Positions 1 through 8,825 of a DNA stretch of 64,000 nt are shown in pieces (the stretch's first letter is position 1; every line of letters starts with the position of its first letter). Below the pieces are notes generated by a model that worked only from the letters and a program-made list of their open reading frames with translations, ran no database searches and was not told the DNA's origin. Made by a program: the position numbers and the translations under genes. The stretch covers positions 19,431 through 83,430 of the forward strand of contig NZ_JAGGKG010000024.1 of assembly GCF_017873435.1 (NCBI RefSeq), written 5' to 3'. This DNA is from Paenibacillus turicensis. Lineage in GTDB: Bacteria > Bacillota > Bacilli > Paenibacillales > Paenibacillaceae.

Positions 1-482
1 AGTTTTTATTTTATGAATGGCGTTTTGATCCAGAAGGTAACGTAAATCCAGAGTTCGAGCTTAATAAAGCACGTTATGAGGGCGCTTCTGTCCTGATTTC
101 AAGAGTTAACTTTGGTTGTGGCTCTTCGCGTGAGCACGCACCTTGGGCGATTTTAGATTACGGCTTCCGTTGTGTGATTGCACCTTCATTTGCAGATATT
201 TTTTATAACAATTGCTTTAAAAATGGGATTTTGCCGATTAAGCTGTCTGAAGAGCAGGTAGAGCAGCTATTCCAAAAAACAGCAGCGAAGGAAGGTTATC
301 AGCTTCACATTAATTTAGAAGATAAAGTGATCACCGATGATGAAGGCTTAGAAATTAAATTTGAGCTTGATGAGCATCGTCGCCAATTTTTACTTCAAGG
401 TCTAGATGATATCGGCTTAACGTTGCAGCATGAGGATTTAATAACAGCATATGAGCAAAAGAGAGCAGCCCAAGCGGTATAA
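1..482 (+). CDS. leuD: 3-isopropylmalate dehydratase small subunit (5'-truncated)
   Basis: This is the C-terminal part of the small (swivel-domain) subunit of isopropylmalate isomerase, which acts with LeuC in leucine synthesis. The frame is open from base 3, so the gene begins outside the window. The translation contains the family motif [14 protein letters not shown] (codons from about base 108), followed by [29 protein letters not shown], both typical of LeuD. The only in-window start-like codon (GTG at 174) lies after these conserved residues and is not the true start. A strong terminator follows the stop, consistent with leuD ending a leu operon. Identity is firm from the motifs; the missing N-terminus cannot be judged. 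Confidence 0.95.
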   Translation, partial: FLFYEWRFDPEGNVNPEFELNKARYEGASVLISRVNFGCGSSREHAPWAILDYGFRCVIAPSFADIFYNNCFKNGILPIKLSEEQVEQLFQKTAAKEGYQLHINLEDKVITDDEGLEIKFELDEHRRQFLLQGLDDIGLTLQHEDLITAYEQKRAAQAV

Positions 483-523
483 CGTTAACCATAAGTATTA
501 AAAGTTAACCAATTTACAAAATT

Positions 524-590
524 CCCCTTCTTTATCCTTTGGATTTAATTTTTTGCATAGGATGAAGAGGGGGTTTTTTGTTTTTTTTTG
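524..590 (+). terminator. Rho-independent terminator after leuD
   Basis: CCCCTTCTTTATCCT (524-538) pairs with AGGATGAAGAGGGGG (559-573), with two G-U pairs, and is followed by a long T-rich run. It ends the leuD transcript. Confidence 0.85.
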
Positions 591-631
591 GATTGTAAAA
601 AAAGAAGATCCTACTTAATTTGTTGCCTGGC

Positions 632-660
632 CGCAACTTTTGTCATACCTAAACGTCTAA
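632..660 (+). promoter_or_regulatory. Possible ECF-sigma promoter for the amidase gene
   Basis: CGCAACTTTT (632-641) and CGTCTAA (654-660) are separated so that CAAC and CGTC lie exactly 16 bases apart. This resembles ECF-type promoters of the SigM/SigX/SigW group (AAC ... CGTC with a 16-17 base spacer). The -35 has CA where the consensus has AA, so this is a candidate only. It would start transcription about 70 bases before the amidase start, and cell-envelope genes are typical targets of such sigma factors. Confidence 0.35.
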
Positions 661-738
661 TATGTCGTCTGGTAAAACACAGAGGTTGCGGGATTCTCTT
701 CTTTATCAGAAAAAAATTGAGAATGGTAGGGGTGACGG

Positions 739-2106
739 ATGAAAAAAACAAGTTGGTTCGTAATGTTTGTGATTGTTTTTTTAATGGCTTTCCCGCAAAA
801 TGGGTTTGCTGCTTCAAAAACAGGGATTGTGCTGGATGGTAAGACCCTTAATTTGCCCAAGGATGTGCAGGTACAAAATATTAAGGGAAATATAATGATT
901 CCAATTCGTGTCGTTGTAGAGGAGCTGGGATTTGAGGTCAACTGGGATAAAAACACGCGCACGGTAACGATAAAGCAGGACGCAACTACTTTACAGCTTG
1001 TCATTGACAAAAATGTAGCGAAGGTAAACAGTAAAAATGTTACACTTCCTCTAGCACCAATGATTAGTAATGGGACAACGTTAGTGCCTCTGCGTTTTGT
1101 AAGTGAGCAAATGGGACTTGATATTAAGTGGGATAACACGGCTAAAGTTGTTTATTTAACAAGTCCTAAAAAAGAGAATCCAGATCCTAATCAAAATCAG
1201 GATTTAGCCAAAGTGGGCGGGATTCAATTTATTAACAATCAATTAAACATTGAAGTAAGCAAGAAGGTGAAACCAAGTATTTTTAAAATGACTGCACCTG
1301 ATCGTATTGTAGTAGATTTACCATACAGTACATTTGCAGACAATTTTTCAGCTAATCAGGTTTTAGATGCTAACAATACTGGTTACATAGATATAGTAGA
1401 CCATGCTAATGTCAATAAAATCCGGTATGCTATGTTTAGCCAAGATCCTTCTACTGTTCGTGTTGTGATTGATATGAATGGAGCAAGCAATTATACAATA
1501 TCAACAAATAACGATAATTTGGTAGCAATTACATTAAGTGATGATCCATCTTTGCCTGTTAATAACGGTAAAAAGTTAGTCGTGATTGATGCAGGTCATG
1601 GTGGATCTGATCCAGGAGCAATTAGCGTCAAGAAACGTAATGAAAAAGATTTTAACCTTGCGGTGGCTTTGAAGGTGGAAGCCTTGCTTAAAAAAGAGTC
1701 AGAAATTGAATATGTGATGACACGTGACCGTGATGTTTATCCTACATTGCAGGATCGCGTGGATTTAGCAAACCGGATTGGGGCAACAATCTTTATTTCT
1801 ATTCATGCGAATTCGTCTACAAGTAGCGCTGCAAATGGAGTTGAAACGTATTATACACGTCCTGACAGCTTACCTTTAGCAAATGTCGTGCATAAGTACT
1901 TAGTATCTTCTACTGGCTCAGTGGATCGTGAGGTTCGCGTTAAAAGTCTAAAGGTGACTAGAGAAACCCAAATGCCGGCTGTATTAATCGAGGCGGGATA
2001 TCTCAGTAATGCGACTGAGGAAGCTAAACTTTATACAGAACAATTTCAAAACAAGCTTGCAGCAGGAATTGTGGCATCCATTAAAGAATATTTAGATGTA
2101 AAATAG
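739..2106 (+). CDS. Secreted N-acetylmuramoyl-L-alanine amidase (CuAO-N / AMIN / Amidase_3)
   Basis: A zinc amidase that cuts the bond between N-acetylmuramic acid and the stem peptide in peptidoglycan. Residues 1-25 form a signal peptide ending near GFAAS. Residues about 28-140 resemble a copper-amine-oxidase-like N-terminal domain (two copies of a PIRVVVEELGFEVNWD-type motif). Residues about 165-265 resemble an AMIN wall-targeting domain, and about 280-455 form the Amidase_3 catalytic domain. Visible catalytic features are H287 (VIDAGHGGSDPGA), E302, H356 (ISIHANSS) and E418 (VLIEAGYLSN), a complete zinc and general-base set. At 455 residues it is a normal length for this architecture. The start follows GGGGTGACGG, an imperfect ribosome site. 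A GerMN lipoprotein follows after 24 bases, probably in one operon. The substrate range and timing (growth or sporulation) are not decided by the sequence. Confidence 0.93.
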   Translation: MKKTSWFVMFVIVFLMAFPQNGFAASKTGIVLDGKTLNLPKDVQVQNIKGNIMIPIRVVVEELGFEVNWDKNTRTVTIKQDATTLQLVIDKNVAKVNSKNVTLPLAPMISNGTTLVPLRFVSEQMGLDIKWDNTAKVVYLTSPKKENPDPNQNQDLAKVGGIQFINNQLNIEVSKKVKPSIFKMTAPDRIVVDLPYSTFADNFSANQVLDANNTGYIDIVDHANVNKIRYAMFSQDPSTVRVVIDMNGASNYTISTNNDNLVAITLSDDPSLPVNNGKKLVVIDAGHGGSDPGAISVKKRNEKDFNLAVALKVEALLKKESEIEYVMTRDRDVYPTLQDRVDLANRIGATIFISIHANSSTSSAANGVETYYTRPDSLPLANVVHKYLVSSTGSVDREVRVKSLKVTRETQMPAVLIEAGYLSNATEEAKLYTEQFQNKLAAGIVASIKEYLDVK

Positions 2107-2130
2107 GCTAAGGGTAAGGGGGAAACTAAA

Positions 2131-2694
2131 ATGAAGAGAAAATTATGGATATCTAGCCTGATGTTATTAACTGTTATCGTATTAGCTACAGCTTGTGGAC
2201 AAAAACAACAAACTGCCGGTCCTAATAATGAAAAGAATAGTAATGTAACAACACCTGCGGCGGCAGATCCACAAAAGCCAAACGAACAAGATGAAGATCA
2301 AACGAAAGAAACCATTGATGCCTATTTTACTGATGAGCAAATTATGGATTTGAAGAAGGAATCTAAAGAGATCACATATAAAGACAACAATGAAAAATAT
2401 ATTGCTGCTTTAAAATCTCTGCAATCTGCAAATGATGATAAACTAATTTCCTTATGGGCAAAAGTGATTTTTAAAACTGCCCAATTTAAGGACGGTTTAG
2501 TAACTGTGGATATCACTCTCCCTAATGAAGCTAGATTGGGCTCAGGTGGTGAGTCATTAGCAATTGATGCACTTAAAAGCACCTTGTTTCAATTTACAGA
2601 AGTGAAAGAGATTGAGCTGCTTGTAGATGGCGCCAAGGTGGATACATTGATGGGACATGTCGAGCTAGAGCATCCCATGACGAGATCACAATAA
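2131..2694 (+). CDS. GerMN-domain lipoprotein
   Basis: A 187-residue predicted lipoprotein. The signal peptide ends in the lipobox LATAC with the lipidated cysteine at about residue 22, followed by a Q/N/K-rich linker to about residue 60. The rest resembles a single GerMN domain: WAKVIFKTAQFKDGLVTVDITLPN, then ESLAIDALKSTLFQFTEVKEIELLVDGAKVDTLMGHVEL near the end. GerM of Bacillus subtilis has two such domains and acts in sporulation and germination; this protein has one, so the exact role is open. The ribosome site AAGGGGG is well placed and the gene follows the amidase closely. A perfect palindromic terminator follows about 100 bases downstream. Confidence 0.8.
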   Translation: MKRKLWISSLMLLTVIVLATACGQKQQTAGPNNEKNSNVTTPAAADPQKPNEQDEDQTKETIDAYFTDEQIMDLKKESKEITYKDNNEKYIAALKSLQSANDDKLISLWAKVIFKTAQFKDGLVTVDITLPNEARLGSGGESLAIDALKSTLFQFTEVKEIELLVDGAKVDTLMGHVELEHPMTRSQ

Positions 2695-2791
2695 CGAACT
2701 AACCTATAAACGAGACACTTAATTTTATTTTTTTAAAGGAAATGAAAAGAATTTGTCGAATAGAATAGTTTGGTGTGTTGTCTAATGCAAA

Positions 2792-2826
2792 AACAGAAAG
2801 TATAATATTATACTTTCTGTTTATTT
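2792..2826 (+). terminator. Palindromic terminator after the GerMN gene
   Basis: A perfect 28-base inverted repeat, ACAGAAAGTATAAT followed by ATTATACTTTCTGT (2793-2820), precedes TTATTTT. With almost no loop it would extrude or fold symmetrically, so an operator role is possible, but the place and T-run favour termination. Confidence 0.65.
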
Positions 2827-2861
2827 TGAAATGAGCATTTTACATATGCTGAATGACTAAA

Positions 2862-2892
2862 CTTTGATCTATGAACTTTTGATCTATGAACT
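2862..2892 (+). repeat. 15-bp direct repeat in the SLH gene leader
   Basis: TTTGATCTATGAACT occurs twice in tandem (period 15) immediately before the ribosome site AAGGGAG of the SLH protein gene. It may be a slippage duplication or a binding site. Confidence 0.7.
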
Positions 2893-2909
2893 GAAGGGAG
2901 ATATAATTA

Positions 2910-5651
2910 ATGGCCTCATTTAAACGTAATATTAAGCGTAATTCTAAAAAATTAGTTTCAACCGTCTTGATTTCTGCCATGTGTCTAAGTGGAGGTGTAG
3001 CTGCTTTTGCAGATAATACTTCAACTACTGGAAATACAAGCAATAATAGCTCAAATACAGCAACAAATGCTGTTTCTATATTTAATGATGTGAAAAGTGG
3101 CTTTTGGGCTGAGAAGCATATTTATAAGCTGGCTTCACAAGGGATTATTTTGGGGGATAAAGGTAATTTCCGCCCGGGTGATAGCGTAACACAACAAGAA
3201 GCAATCACGATGGCAATTCGTTTTATGAATATGGAGAATAGCTTAGGTAGTGGAGAAGCTGCTCCTACTGATTTGAAGGTAGACAACTATTTTAAGCCCT
3301 ATTTAGAGCTTGCACTGAAGCAAAACTTAATTCAGAAGAATGAAGAGCTAAAGCTTACAGGAGCAAAAGAAACATGGGGTAAAAAGAAAGCATCAAGAGA
3401 ATGGGTCGCTAAAATTTTAGTCCGTGCGATTGGACAAGAGTCTCAAGCGAAGTTAGCAGCAAATACGGCTTCTACTTTTGCTGATGCTAATAACATTTCC
3501 AATGAAAATAAAGGTTATGTGAATTTAGCTGTACAATTAGAGCTTGCTAATGGAGTTGCAGGTAACAAATTTGATCCAAAGGGCAACGTAACGCGTGCCC
3601 AAATGGCAACCTTTTTAAGTCGTGGTGGCGAGCATTTTGATGCTAAATACAGCACCTCCTTTGAAGGGGTAGTAACAGAGCTGTCTGATTCAACTATCAC
3701 TCTACTAGTAGACGGAAAGCTAAAAAGCTTTAAATTAGATAATCGTTCTGTTTATTTCACGAAAGATTCCGAGACTAAAATTGCTAAAGCTGATGTACAA
3801 TTGTTTACGAAAGTATTAGTTATCGACAAAGTGGGCTCTGCGGCATACGTTGAAGTGAGAGATGCTAAGCAACAGCTTACAAGTACAGAAGGAACATTGC
3901 TACGTGTATTGGATAAAAATCGTTTGCTGATGCTTGTAGACAATGAATCTGTAACGTATACGTATGATGATTCAACTGTATTTACCGATCAAAATGGGAC
4001 TAAGATCAAGGCTTCTGATTTAATTCCTGATAGTACATTGGTTGTAAAGCGCGAAACGTATTCTGGTCTAAACAAACCAGTGGTTGTACAGGTGAAATCA
4101 GCAGTAGTGAATGCAAATGATACTGGTGTTGTTGAACAAGTGGATACTACTAATAATACAATTACGATCAAAAATAGCGCAGGAAATACTGAAACATTTA
4201 AGCTGGATAGCAGCTCATTAGTTCGTTATCAGACGCAAATCTTGACACTGGCTGATGTGAAGTCAGGCATGTCTATCAAATATAGCGTTAAAAATAGCAT
4301 CGTTGATGCGATTGAAATTAACAAGGGCGTTGAGCGTACAGTTACAGGTACTTTGCTAAGTGTAGATGGTATAGCATTCATTACGTACAGTAATTCAGCA
4401 GGCACACCTGAGGTGAAGAAGCTAGCAGATAAGCCGGTAGTTGAAATTACAGGAATTACAGATGCAAAATTAAGTGATTTGATCGCAGATGTTAGAGGTG
4501 GCGATAAGATTGAACTTACAATCAGTGCTGATGAGCAAGTATCCAAGATTGTAGTGTTAGGTCGTCAATCCGAGCAATTGACTGAAGCGACTGTAAGTAA
4601 ATATGATGCTAAGCTAAAAGCACTTATGGTTATTGATTCTAATAAGAAATTACATGCCTTCAAGCTAGATGACAAAACAAAGGTAGAATACAATTCTGCA
4701 CAACCGACATTAGCAGGGGCAGAATCCTTATTAACAGAAGGTAGAAAAATTAGCTTAACTGTAATTGGAGATCGTGTATTATCATTAAGCGTAGTTTATA
4801 AATATGATGGTACATTTGTTTCCGCAAATACCGCTGCAAAAACGGTAACGATTCAAGTTGCTGATGGTAGCACAGTTACTGTCCCATATCAAGGTACACA
4901 GCCGCCAGTTTCCTTGTATGGCAAATCCAGTGCCACGATTTCAGACCTTCGTGTTGGCGATGCAGTGACATTGGTGTTAAGTACAAATCAAGATACATTA
5001 CAAACGTTAGCTGTAAAATCAGCAGTTCAATTTGAGATTGTATCTGTAAATAGCTCTACTAATCGTATTCGTGTATTAGATAGTAATTCAGTTATTGACG
5101 AAATTTACGTGGATGGTACAACAATCACGGATTACAATGGCGTTATTTTAAAGGTTGCTGATTTAGCGCAAGGGCAAACGGTAAACATTAATTTTAGTGG
5201 TCGGACAGCAAATTCGGTACAAGTTGTCAAGCTTACTTTAGGAAAAGTGTTAAGTGTAGATAACAACACATTGCAAATTAAAACCTTTGCTGGTGGTACT
5301 GAATCCTTTGCAACAAACAATGTTAAAGTGATTAAAAATAATGGTGTTTCTAATGGTATTGGGGTACTAAATACTTCAGATCATGTTGAGGTTCGCAAAA
5401 GTCCAGAAGGCCAAGTCGTGGTTAAAGTGTTAACCTCACTTGAAAGAAAAGTATCTCGTTATGACAATTTAAATAAAGAAATACTTGTCATTAGATCAAG
5501 TTTGAGCGATAATAATTATCGCTTTGCTGTAACTGCTGACACTTATGTTCATCAGGGAGATACGACAATATCTGTACAAACTTTAAAGGAAAATGATAAA
5601 ATTGTTTTATATTTCAATGGTGATAAATTAGTTGAGGTTGAAAAGCAATAA
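2910..5651 (+). CDS. S-layer homology (SLH) domain surface protein with tandem beta modules
   Basis: A 913-residue secreted protein. Residues 1-35 form a signal peptide (basic start, then STVLISAMCLSGGVAAFAD). Three SLH units follow, which anchor proteins to pyruvylated secondary cell-wall polymer: residues about 55-105 (FNDVKSGFWAEKHIYKLASQ), about 112-170 (degenerate) and about 192-248 (GVAGNKFDPKGNVTRAQMATFL). From about residue 250 to the end there are several degenerate repeats of about 70-85 residues with the pattern G-x-V-x-x-V-D ... TITI ... F-x-L-D ... V-x-x-L ... G-D-x-V, suggesting a string of small beta domains. No cysteine is seen after the signal peptide and no enzymatic motif is visible. 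The start follows AAGGGAG. It is probably an S-layer-associated wall protein rather than the main S-layer protein, but this is inference. Confidence 0.88.
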   Translation: MASFKRNIKRNSKKLVSTVLISAMCLSGGVAAFADNTSTTGNTSNNSSNTATNAVSIFNDVKSGFWAEKHIYKLASQGIILGDKGNFRPGDSVTQQEAITMAIRFMNMENSLGSGEAAPTDLKVDNYFKPYLELALKQNLIQKNEELKLTGAKETWGKKKASREWVAKILVRAIGQESQAKLAANTASTFADANNISNENKGYVNLAVQLELANGVAGNKFDPKGNVTRAQMATFLSRGGEHFDAKYSTSFEGVVTELSDSTITLLVDGKLKSFKLDNRSVYFTKDSETKIAKADVQLFTKVLVIDKVGSAAYVEVRDAKQQLTSTEGTLLRVLDKNRLLMLVDNESVTYTYDDSTVFTDQNGTKIKASDLIPDSTLVVKRETYSGLNKPVVVQVKSAVVNANDTGVVEQVDTTNNTITIKNSAGNTETFKLDSSSLVRYQTQILTLADVKSGMSIKYSVKNSIVDAIEINKGVERTVTGTLLSVDGIAFITYSNSAGTPEVKKLADKPVVEITGITDAKLSDLIADVRGGDKIELTISADEQVSKIVVLGRQSEQLTEATVSKYDAKLKALMVIDSNKKLHAFKLDDKTKVEYNSAQPTLAGAESLLTEGRKISLTVIGDRVLSLSVVYKYDGTFVSANTAAKTVTIQVADGSTVTVPYQGTQPPVSLYGKSSATISDLRVGDAVTLVLSTNQDTLQTLAVKSAVQFEIVSVNSSTNRIRVLDSNSVIDEIYVDGTTITDYNGVILKVADLAQGQTVNINFSGRTANSVQVVKLTLGKVLSVDNNTLQIKTFAGGTESFATNNVKVIKNNGVSNGIGVLNTSDHVEVRKSPEGQVVVKVLTSLERKVSRYDNLNKEILVIRSSLSDNNYRFAVTADTYVHQGDTTISVQTLKENDKIVLYFNGDKLVEVEKQ

Positions 5652-5663
5652 TCATTTACGTGT

Positions 5664-5713
5664 GAATAACCGTCTTGATGCGGGCTCACCCCTGAGTCAA
5701 GACGGTTATTTTG
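5664..5713 (+). terminator. Terminator-like hairpin between SLH gene and nth
   Basis: AATAACCGTCTTGA (5664-5677) pairs with TCAAGACGGTTATT (5697-5710), a perfect 14-bp stem with a 19-base loop, followed by only a short TTG. The structure ends just before the nth ribosome site, so it may reduce rather than abolish read-through. Confidence 0.6.
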
Positions 5714-5736
5714 AACGTGAGGGAGAGGGTGGAGAC

Positions 5737-6402
5737 ATGAATGCTGCTGGTGTCCGTTACATCTTGGATCAGATTGGGCTCATGTTTCCAGATGCACATT
5801 GTGAATTAGTGCACAATAATGAGTTTGAACTCACTATTGCTGTATTGTTGTCTGCACAATGTACCGATGCCACCGTAAATAAAGTGACTGTGGATTTATT
5901 TCAAAAGTATAAGCAGCCAGAGGATTATGTTGCTGTTCCAATCGAAGAGCTAGAGCAGGATATTCGCCGCATAGGTCTGTTTCGGAGTAAAGCGAAGCAT
6001 ATTCAAAAATTGTGTGCCATCCTTATTGAGCAGTACGATGGAAAAATACCTAGGGAGCTTAATGAGCTAGTCAAGCTGCCAGGGGTGGGACGGAAAACGG
6101 CAAATGTGGTTATGTCCGTTGCTTTTGGTGTACCAGCCATTGCTGTAGATACGCATGTAGAGCGTGTGAGTAAACGGCTAGCACTTGCAGCCTGGAAGGA
6201 TAGCGTACTAGAGGTTGAGCAAAAGCTGATGAGAAAGGTGCCAAGAGAAGAATGGACGCTAACTCACCATCGCTTTATTTTCTTTGGACGTTATCATTGT
6301 AAGGCACAAAATCCAAACTGCGAGGATTGTCCACTTTTGGATGTGTGTCGTGAAGGAAAAAAACGTATGAAACAGCTTCAAGTCAGAAAAGATAAGAAGT
6401 AA
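5737..6402 (+). CDS. nth: Endonuclease III (DNA glycosylase/AP lyase)
   Basis: A base-excision repair enzyme that removes oxidised pyrimidines and nicks abasic sites. With the start at 5737 the protein is 221 residues, close to the family length. The helix-hairpin-helix motif LPGVGRKTANVV carries the lysine nucleophile K120, and the catalytic aspartate is D138 in VDTHVERVSKRL; both numbers match the Escherichia coli enzyme. A C-terminal iron-sulfur signature C-x6-C-x2-C-x5-C is present in HCKAQNPNCEDCPLLDVC. The reading frame is open upstream to 5632, overlapping the SLH gene, but ATG 5737 is preceded by GGGAGAGGGTGGAG and fits the family N-terminus, so the longer version is rejected. Confidence 0.95.
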   Translation: MNAAGVRYILDQIGLMFPDAHCELVHNNEFELTIAVLLSAQCTDATVNKVTVDLFQKYKQPEDYVAVPIEELEQDIRRIGLFRSKAKHIQKLCAILIEQYDGKIPRELNELVKLPGVGRKTANVVMSVAFGVPAIAVDTHVERVSKRLALAAWKDSVLEVEQKLMRKVPREEWTLTHHRFIFFGRYHCKAQNPNCEDCPLLDVCREGKKRMKQLQVRKDKK

Positions 6403-6498
6403 AAAGTAAAAAGTAAAAGTGGTAAACCTTTGTATTAGATGCTGCAAAGAAATGAGTATTAAAAAGCAAAGAGATGAATAGTAGAGGATGGGAATGGC

Positions 6499-6789
6499 AT
6501 GAGATGTATTTCTGTATACACTGACAATTTTGAATTGTTTTCAGATGTGTTTGAACAAGTAGTTGCCCTTGATTTGCAAGAAAATGATGAGCGTGAGATT
6601 GACGGTTTAATCGTCAGTGATTCTGGGGAAGTACCTGAGCATTATTTAGAAAGAATGGCAGTAAAACCAGAGGTTGTTGTGATGAAGGATAAACAAAAAG
6701 GAATTACTATTTTGCAGCATGGTAAAGTATTTGAAATTTTAATTCCTTCTGAATCAGATGTGTTGGAAGGTAATAAGGAAATCATCTAA
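6499..6789 (+). CDS. Conserved-looking small acidic protein, unknown function
   Basis: A 96-residue protein (MRCISVYTDNFELFSDVFEQV ...) that I do not recognise. It is acidic, has no signal peptide or membrane segment, and contains alternating beta-like and helical stretches (GLIVSDSGEVPEHYLERMAV, EVVVMKDKQKGITILQHGKVFEILIP), suggesting a small alpha/beta fold, perhaps receiver-like in shape. A weak ribosome site (AGAGGATGGGAATGGC) precedes the ATG. It lies about 95 bases downstream of nth on the same strand and is closed by its own terminator, so it is probably expressed with nth. Codon use is like its neighbours. Confidence 0.65.
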   Translation: MRCISVYTDNFELFSDVFEQVVALDLQENDEREIDGLIVSDSGEVPEHYLERMAVKPEVVVMKDKQKGITILQHGKVFEILIPSESDVLEGNKEII

Positions 6790-6828
6790 TTTTGGCAAAC
6801 GAGGAACTGTTTGCTTTAAGGTAGATAT

Positions 6829-6864
6829 AAAAAATCGGTCTTTCTCGCGAAGACCGATTTTTTA
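6829..6864 (+). terminator. Rho-independent terminator
   Basis: AAAATCGGTCTT (6831-6842) pairs with AAGACCGATTTT around the loop TCTCGCG and is followed by further T residues. It isolates the nth pair from the exporter genes. Confidence 0.9.
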
Positions 6865-6953
6865 TATGTATAAATATGATGTAATCCCTTCCATGAATGT
6901 TGTGGGTGAGGTAGAATAGTTATATTTCATGTAAAAGGTGTATTAAAAATAAA

Positions 6954-7028
6954 ATGTGTTTAATTATAGGTGGTGGTTATAAAAGGCAACTCTATATAGA
7001 TATCATGTCGCTGATGTACATAGTCTAG
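6954..7028 (+). CDS. Possible leader peptide upstream of the BmrC-like gene
   Basis: A 24-codon open frame starting MCLIIGGGYKRQ and ending MSLMYIV lies 28 bases before the exporter start. AAGGTG (6935-6940) is a poor, rather distant ribosome site. The basis for interest is positional: in Bacillus subtilis the bmrCD exporter genes are preceded by bmrB, a small leader ORF that controls them by translation-dependent attenuation. I see no clear terminator between this frame and the exporter, so the attenuation model is not supported beyond position. Confidence 0.22.
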   Translation: MCLIIGGGYKRQLYIDIMSLMYIV

Positions 7029-7055
7029 GATTAGAGATGTAGAGGAGGGAAAGAC

Positions 7056-8825
7056 TTGGAGGTTTTAAGGCAATTACGAATCTATTATAAAGAAAAGTTT
7101 AGCTATTTAATATTATCGATGTTGTGCTTGGCAGCAGCAACCGCATTAGGATTAGTTTTGCCACAGTTATTACGAGGACTAATTGATGATGTTATTATAC
7201 CTGGTAATTATGGCGACGTGATTTGGCTAGCTTTAACGGCGATCGTTATCGTTATTTTCAAAGCAATATTGCAATTTCTACATGGTTTTTTTGGTGGACG
7301 CTTAGGTAACTTTCTTGCTTATCGTCTTCGCAATGCCTGTTATGAGAAGCTACAATTTTTATCATTTCGTTATTATGATACAGCTAAAACAGGCGATTTA
7401 ATGTCACGTTTAACGGGTGACCTAGAAGCGATACGTAACTTTATTGGGTTTGGCTTCGCCCAATTATTAAATTTATTTTTGATGGTTACCTTTGGTTCTG
7501 TTGTCATGTTGTCAATTAGCTGGAAACTAACGATTTTGGCACTCATAACGATTCCTTTTCTTGCAGTTGTGGCGTTAAGGTTTGAAGGTAAAATTCATCC
7601 AGCGTTCCAAGAAATGAGATTGGCACTGAGCTCATTAACAACAGCAGTTCAAGAAAACGTTACAGGTGTACGTACAGTAAAATCTTTTGCGAGAGAGCCG
7701 TATGAAATTGAAAAGTTTTCAACTCGTAATGAACGGTATAAGGAAAACCAAATATTTGCCGCAACGTTATGGAGTCGGTTTTTCCCTTTTATGGAGTTAT
7801 TAGCTTCGATTAGTGTAGCTGTATTGCTAGCTGGTGGAGGAACATTAGTAATTAAGGGTCAGTTAACCTTAGGGGAATTTGTCGCATTTTTTAGCTTGAT
7901 TTGGTATATCATTGGACCGATGTGGGGATTAGGTTTCCATATTAATAACTATACGCAATCAAAAGCTTCAGGGGAACGTGTCCTTGAAATTTTAAATCAT
8001 GAAATCGATATTAAAGATGAACCACACGCGATTGTTCTTCAACCAGAACAGATTCAAGGAAATGTTAGTTTTGACCATGTTACATTTGCTTATGGCAATA
8101 AAATGGCGGCGGTTCAGGATATTAATTTTGAAGCACCTTCAGGTTCTGTCATCGGATTTTTAGGGGGAACTGGTTCAGGTAAATCCACAATTATTCAATT
8201 ATTGATGCGTGCTTATGAAGTAAATGATGGACAGATTTTAATCGATGGACATAACATCAATGATATTGAGATTAAATCCTTGCGTAGTCAGATAGCTACC
8301 GTATTCCAGGAAACATTTTTGTTCTCCTCAAGTATCGTAAATAATATTGCTTATGGTATGAGTAACGTCACGATGGAGCAGGTTGTTGCTGTAGCTAAGT
8401 TAGCTAAGGCACATGAATTTATTATGGAGCTGCCAGATGGCTATAACACTGTCGTTGGTGAAAGAGGAATGGGCTTATCTGGTGGGCAAAAGCAGCGGAT
8501 CGCCATTGCTCGTGCCTTATTAAAAAATCCTAAAATACTAATTTTGGATGATGCTACAAGTGCTGTAGATATGGAGACAGAACAAGAGATTCAAGCTGGC
8601 TTCCAAGAGGTGATGGCAGGTAGAACCACATTTATTATTGCGCATCGTATTTCCTCACTTAGACATGCGGATGAAATTCTTGTGCTAGATGAAGGTCGAG
8701 TTGTTCAGCGTGGTAAGCATACAGATTTAATTAACGTAGAGGGACCTTATCAGGATGTATACCGTATTCAGTATGCAGATCATTTAGAAAAACAGAAAGA
8801 ACGGCAAAGTGAGGTGAAGCCTTGA
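7056..8825 (+). CDS. bmrC: Heterodimeric ABC exporter subunit, BmrC/YheI type (degenerate Walker B)
   Basis: A half-transporter with an N-terminal six-helix membrane domain (about residues 15-300) and a C-terminal ATPase domain (about 335-575). Walker A is GGTGSGKST, the signature is the canonical LSGGQKQR, and Walker B is ILILDDATSAVD, with aspartate (D499) where the catalytic glutamate normally stands. This mirrors BmrC of Bacillus subtilis, the non-catalytic partner of a multidrug efflux heterodimer. The next gene encodes the complementary partner. The start is TTG at 7056, 7 bases after AGAGGAGGG; no in-frame ATG is better placed. The length of 589 residues is normal. The substrate cannot be read from sequence; drug or lipid-like amphiphile export is the family expectation. 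Confidence 0.88.
   Translation: MEVLRQLRIYYKEKFSYLILSMLCLAAATALGLVLPQLLRGLIDDVIIPGNYGDVIWLALTAIVIVIFKAILQFLHGFFGGRLGNFLAYRLRNACYEKLQFLSFRYYDTAKTGDLMSRLTGDLEAIRNFIGFGFAQLLNLFLMVTFGSVVMLSISWKLTILALITIPFLAVVALRFEGKIHPAFQEMRLALSSLTTAVQENVTGVRTVKSFAREPYEIEKFSTRNERYKENQIFAATLWSRFFPFMELLASISVAVLLAGGGTLVIKGQLTLGEFVAFFSLIWYIIGPMWGLGFHINNYTQSKASGERVLEILNHEIDIKDEPHAIVLQPEQIQGNVSFDHVTFAYGNKMAAVQDINFEAPSGSVIGFLGGTGSGKSTIIQLLMRAYEVNDGQILIDGHNINDIEIKSLRSQIATVFQETFLFSSSIVNNIAYGMSNVTMEQVVAVAKLAKAHEFIMELPDGYNTVVGERGMGLSGGQKQRIAIARALLKNPKILILDDATSAVDMETEQEIQAGFQEVMAGRTTFIIAHRISSLRHADEILVLDEGRVVQRGKHTDLINVEGPYQDVYRIQYADHLEKQKERQSEVKP

Noticed and set aside
657..1139. 160-residue open frame antisense to the amidase gene
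   Set aside because: It lies opposite a well-supported gene with intact motifs, has no ribosome site and no recognisable domain.
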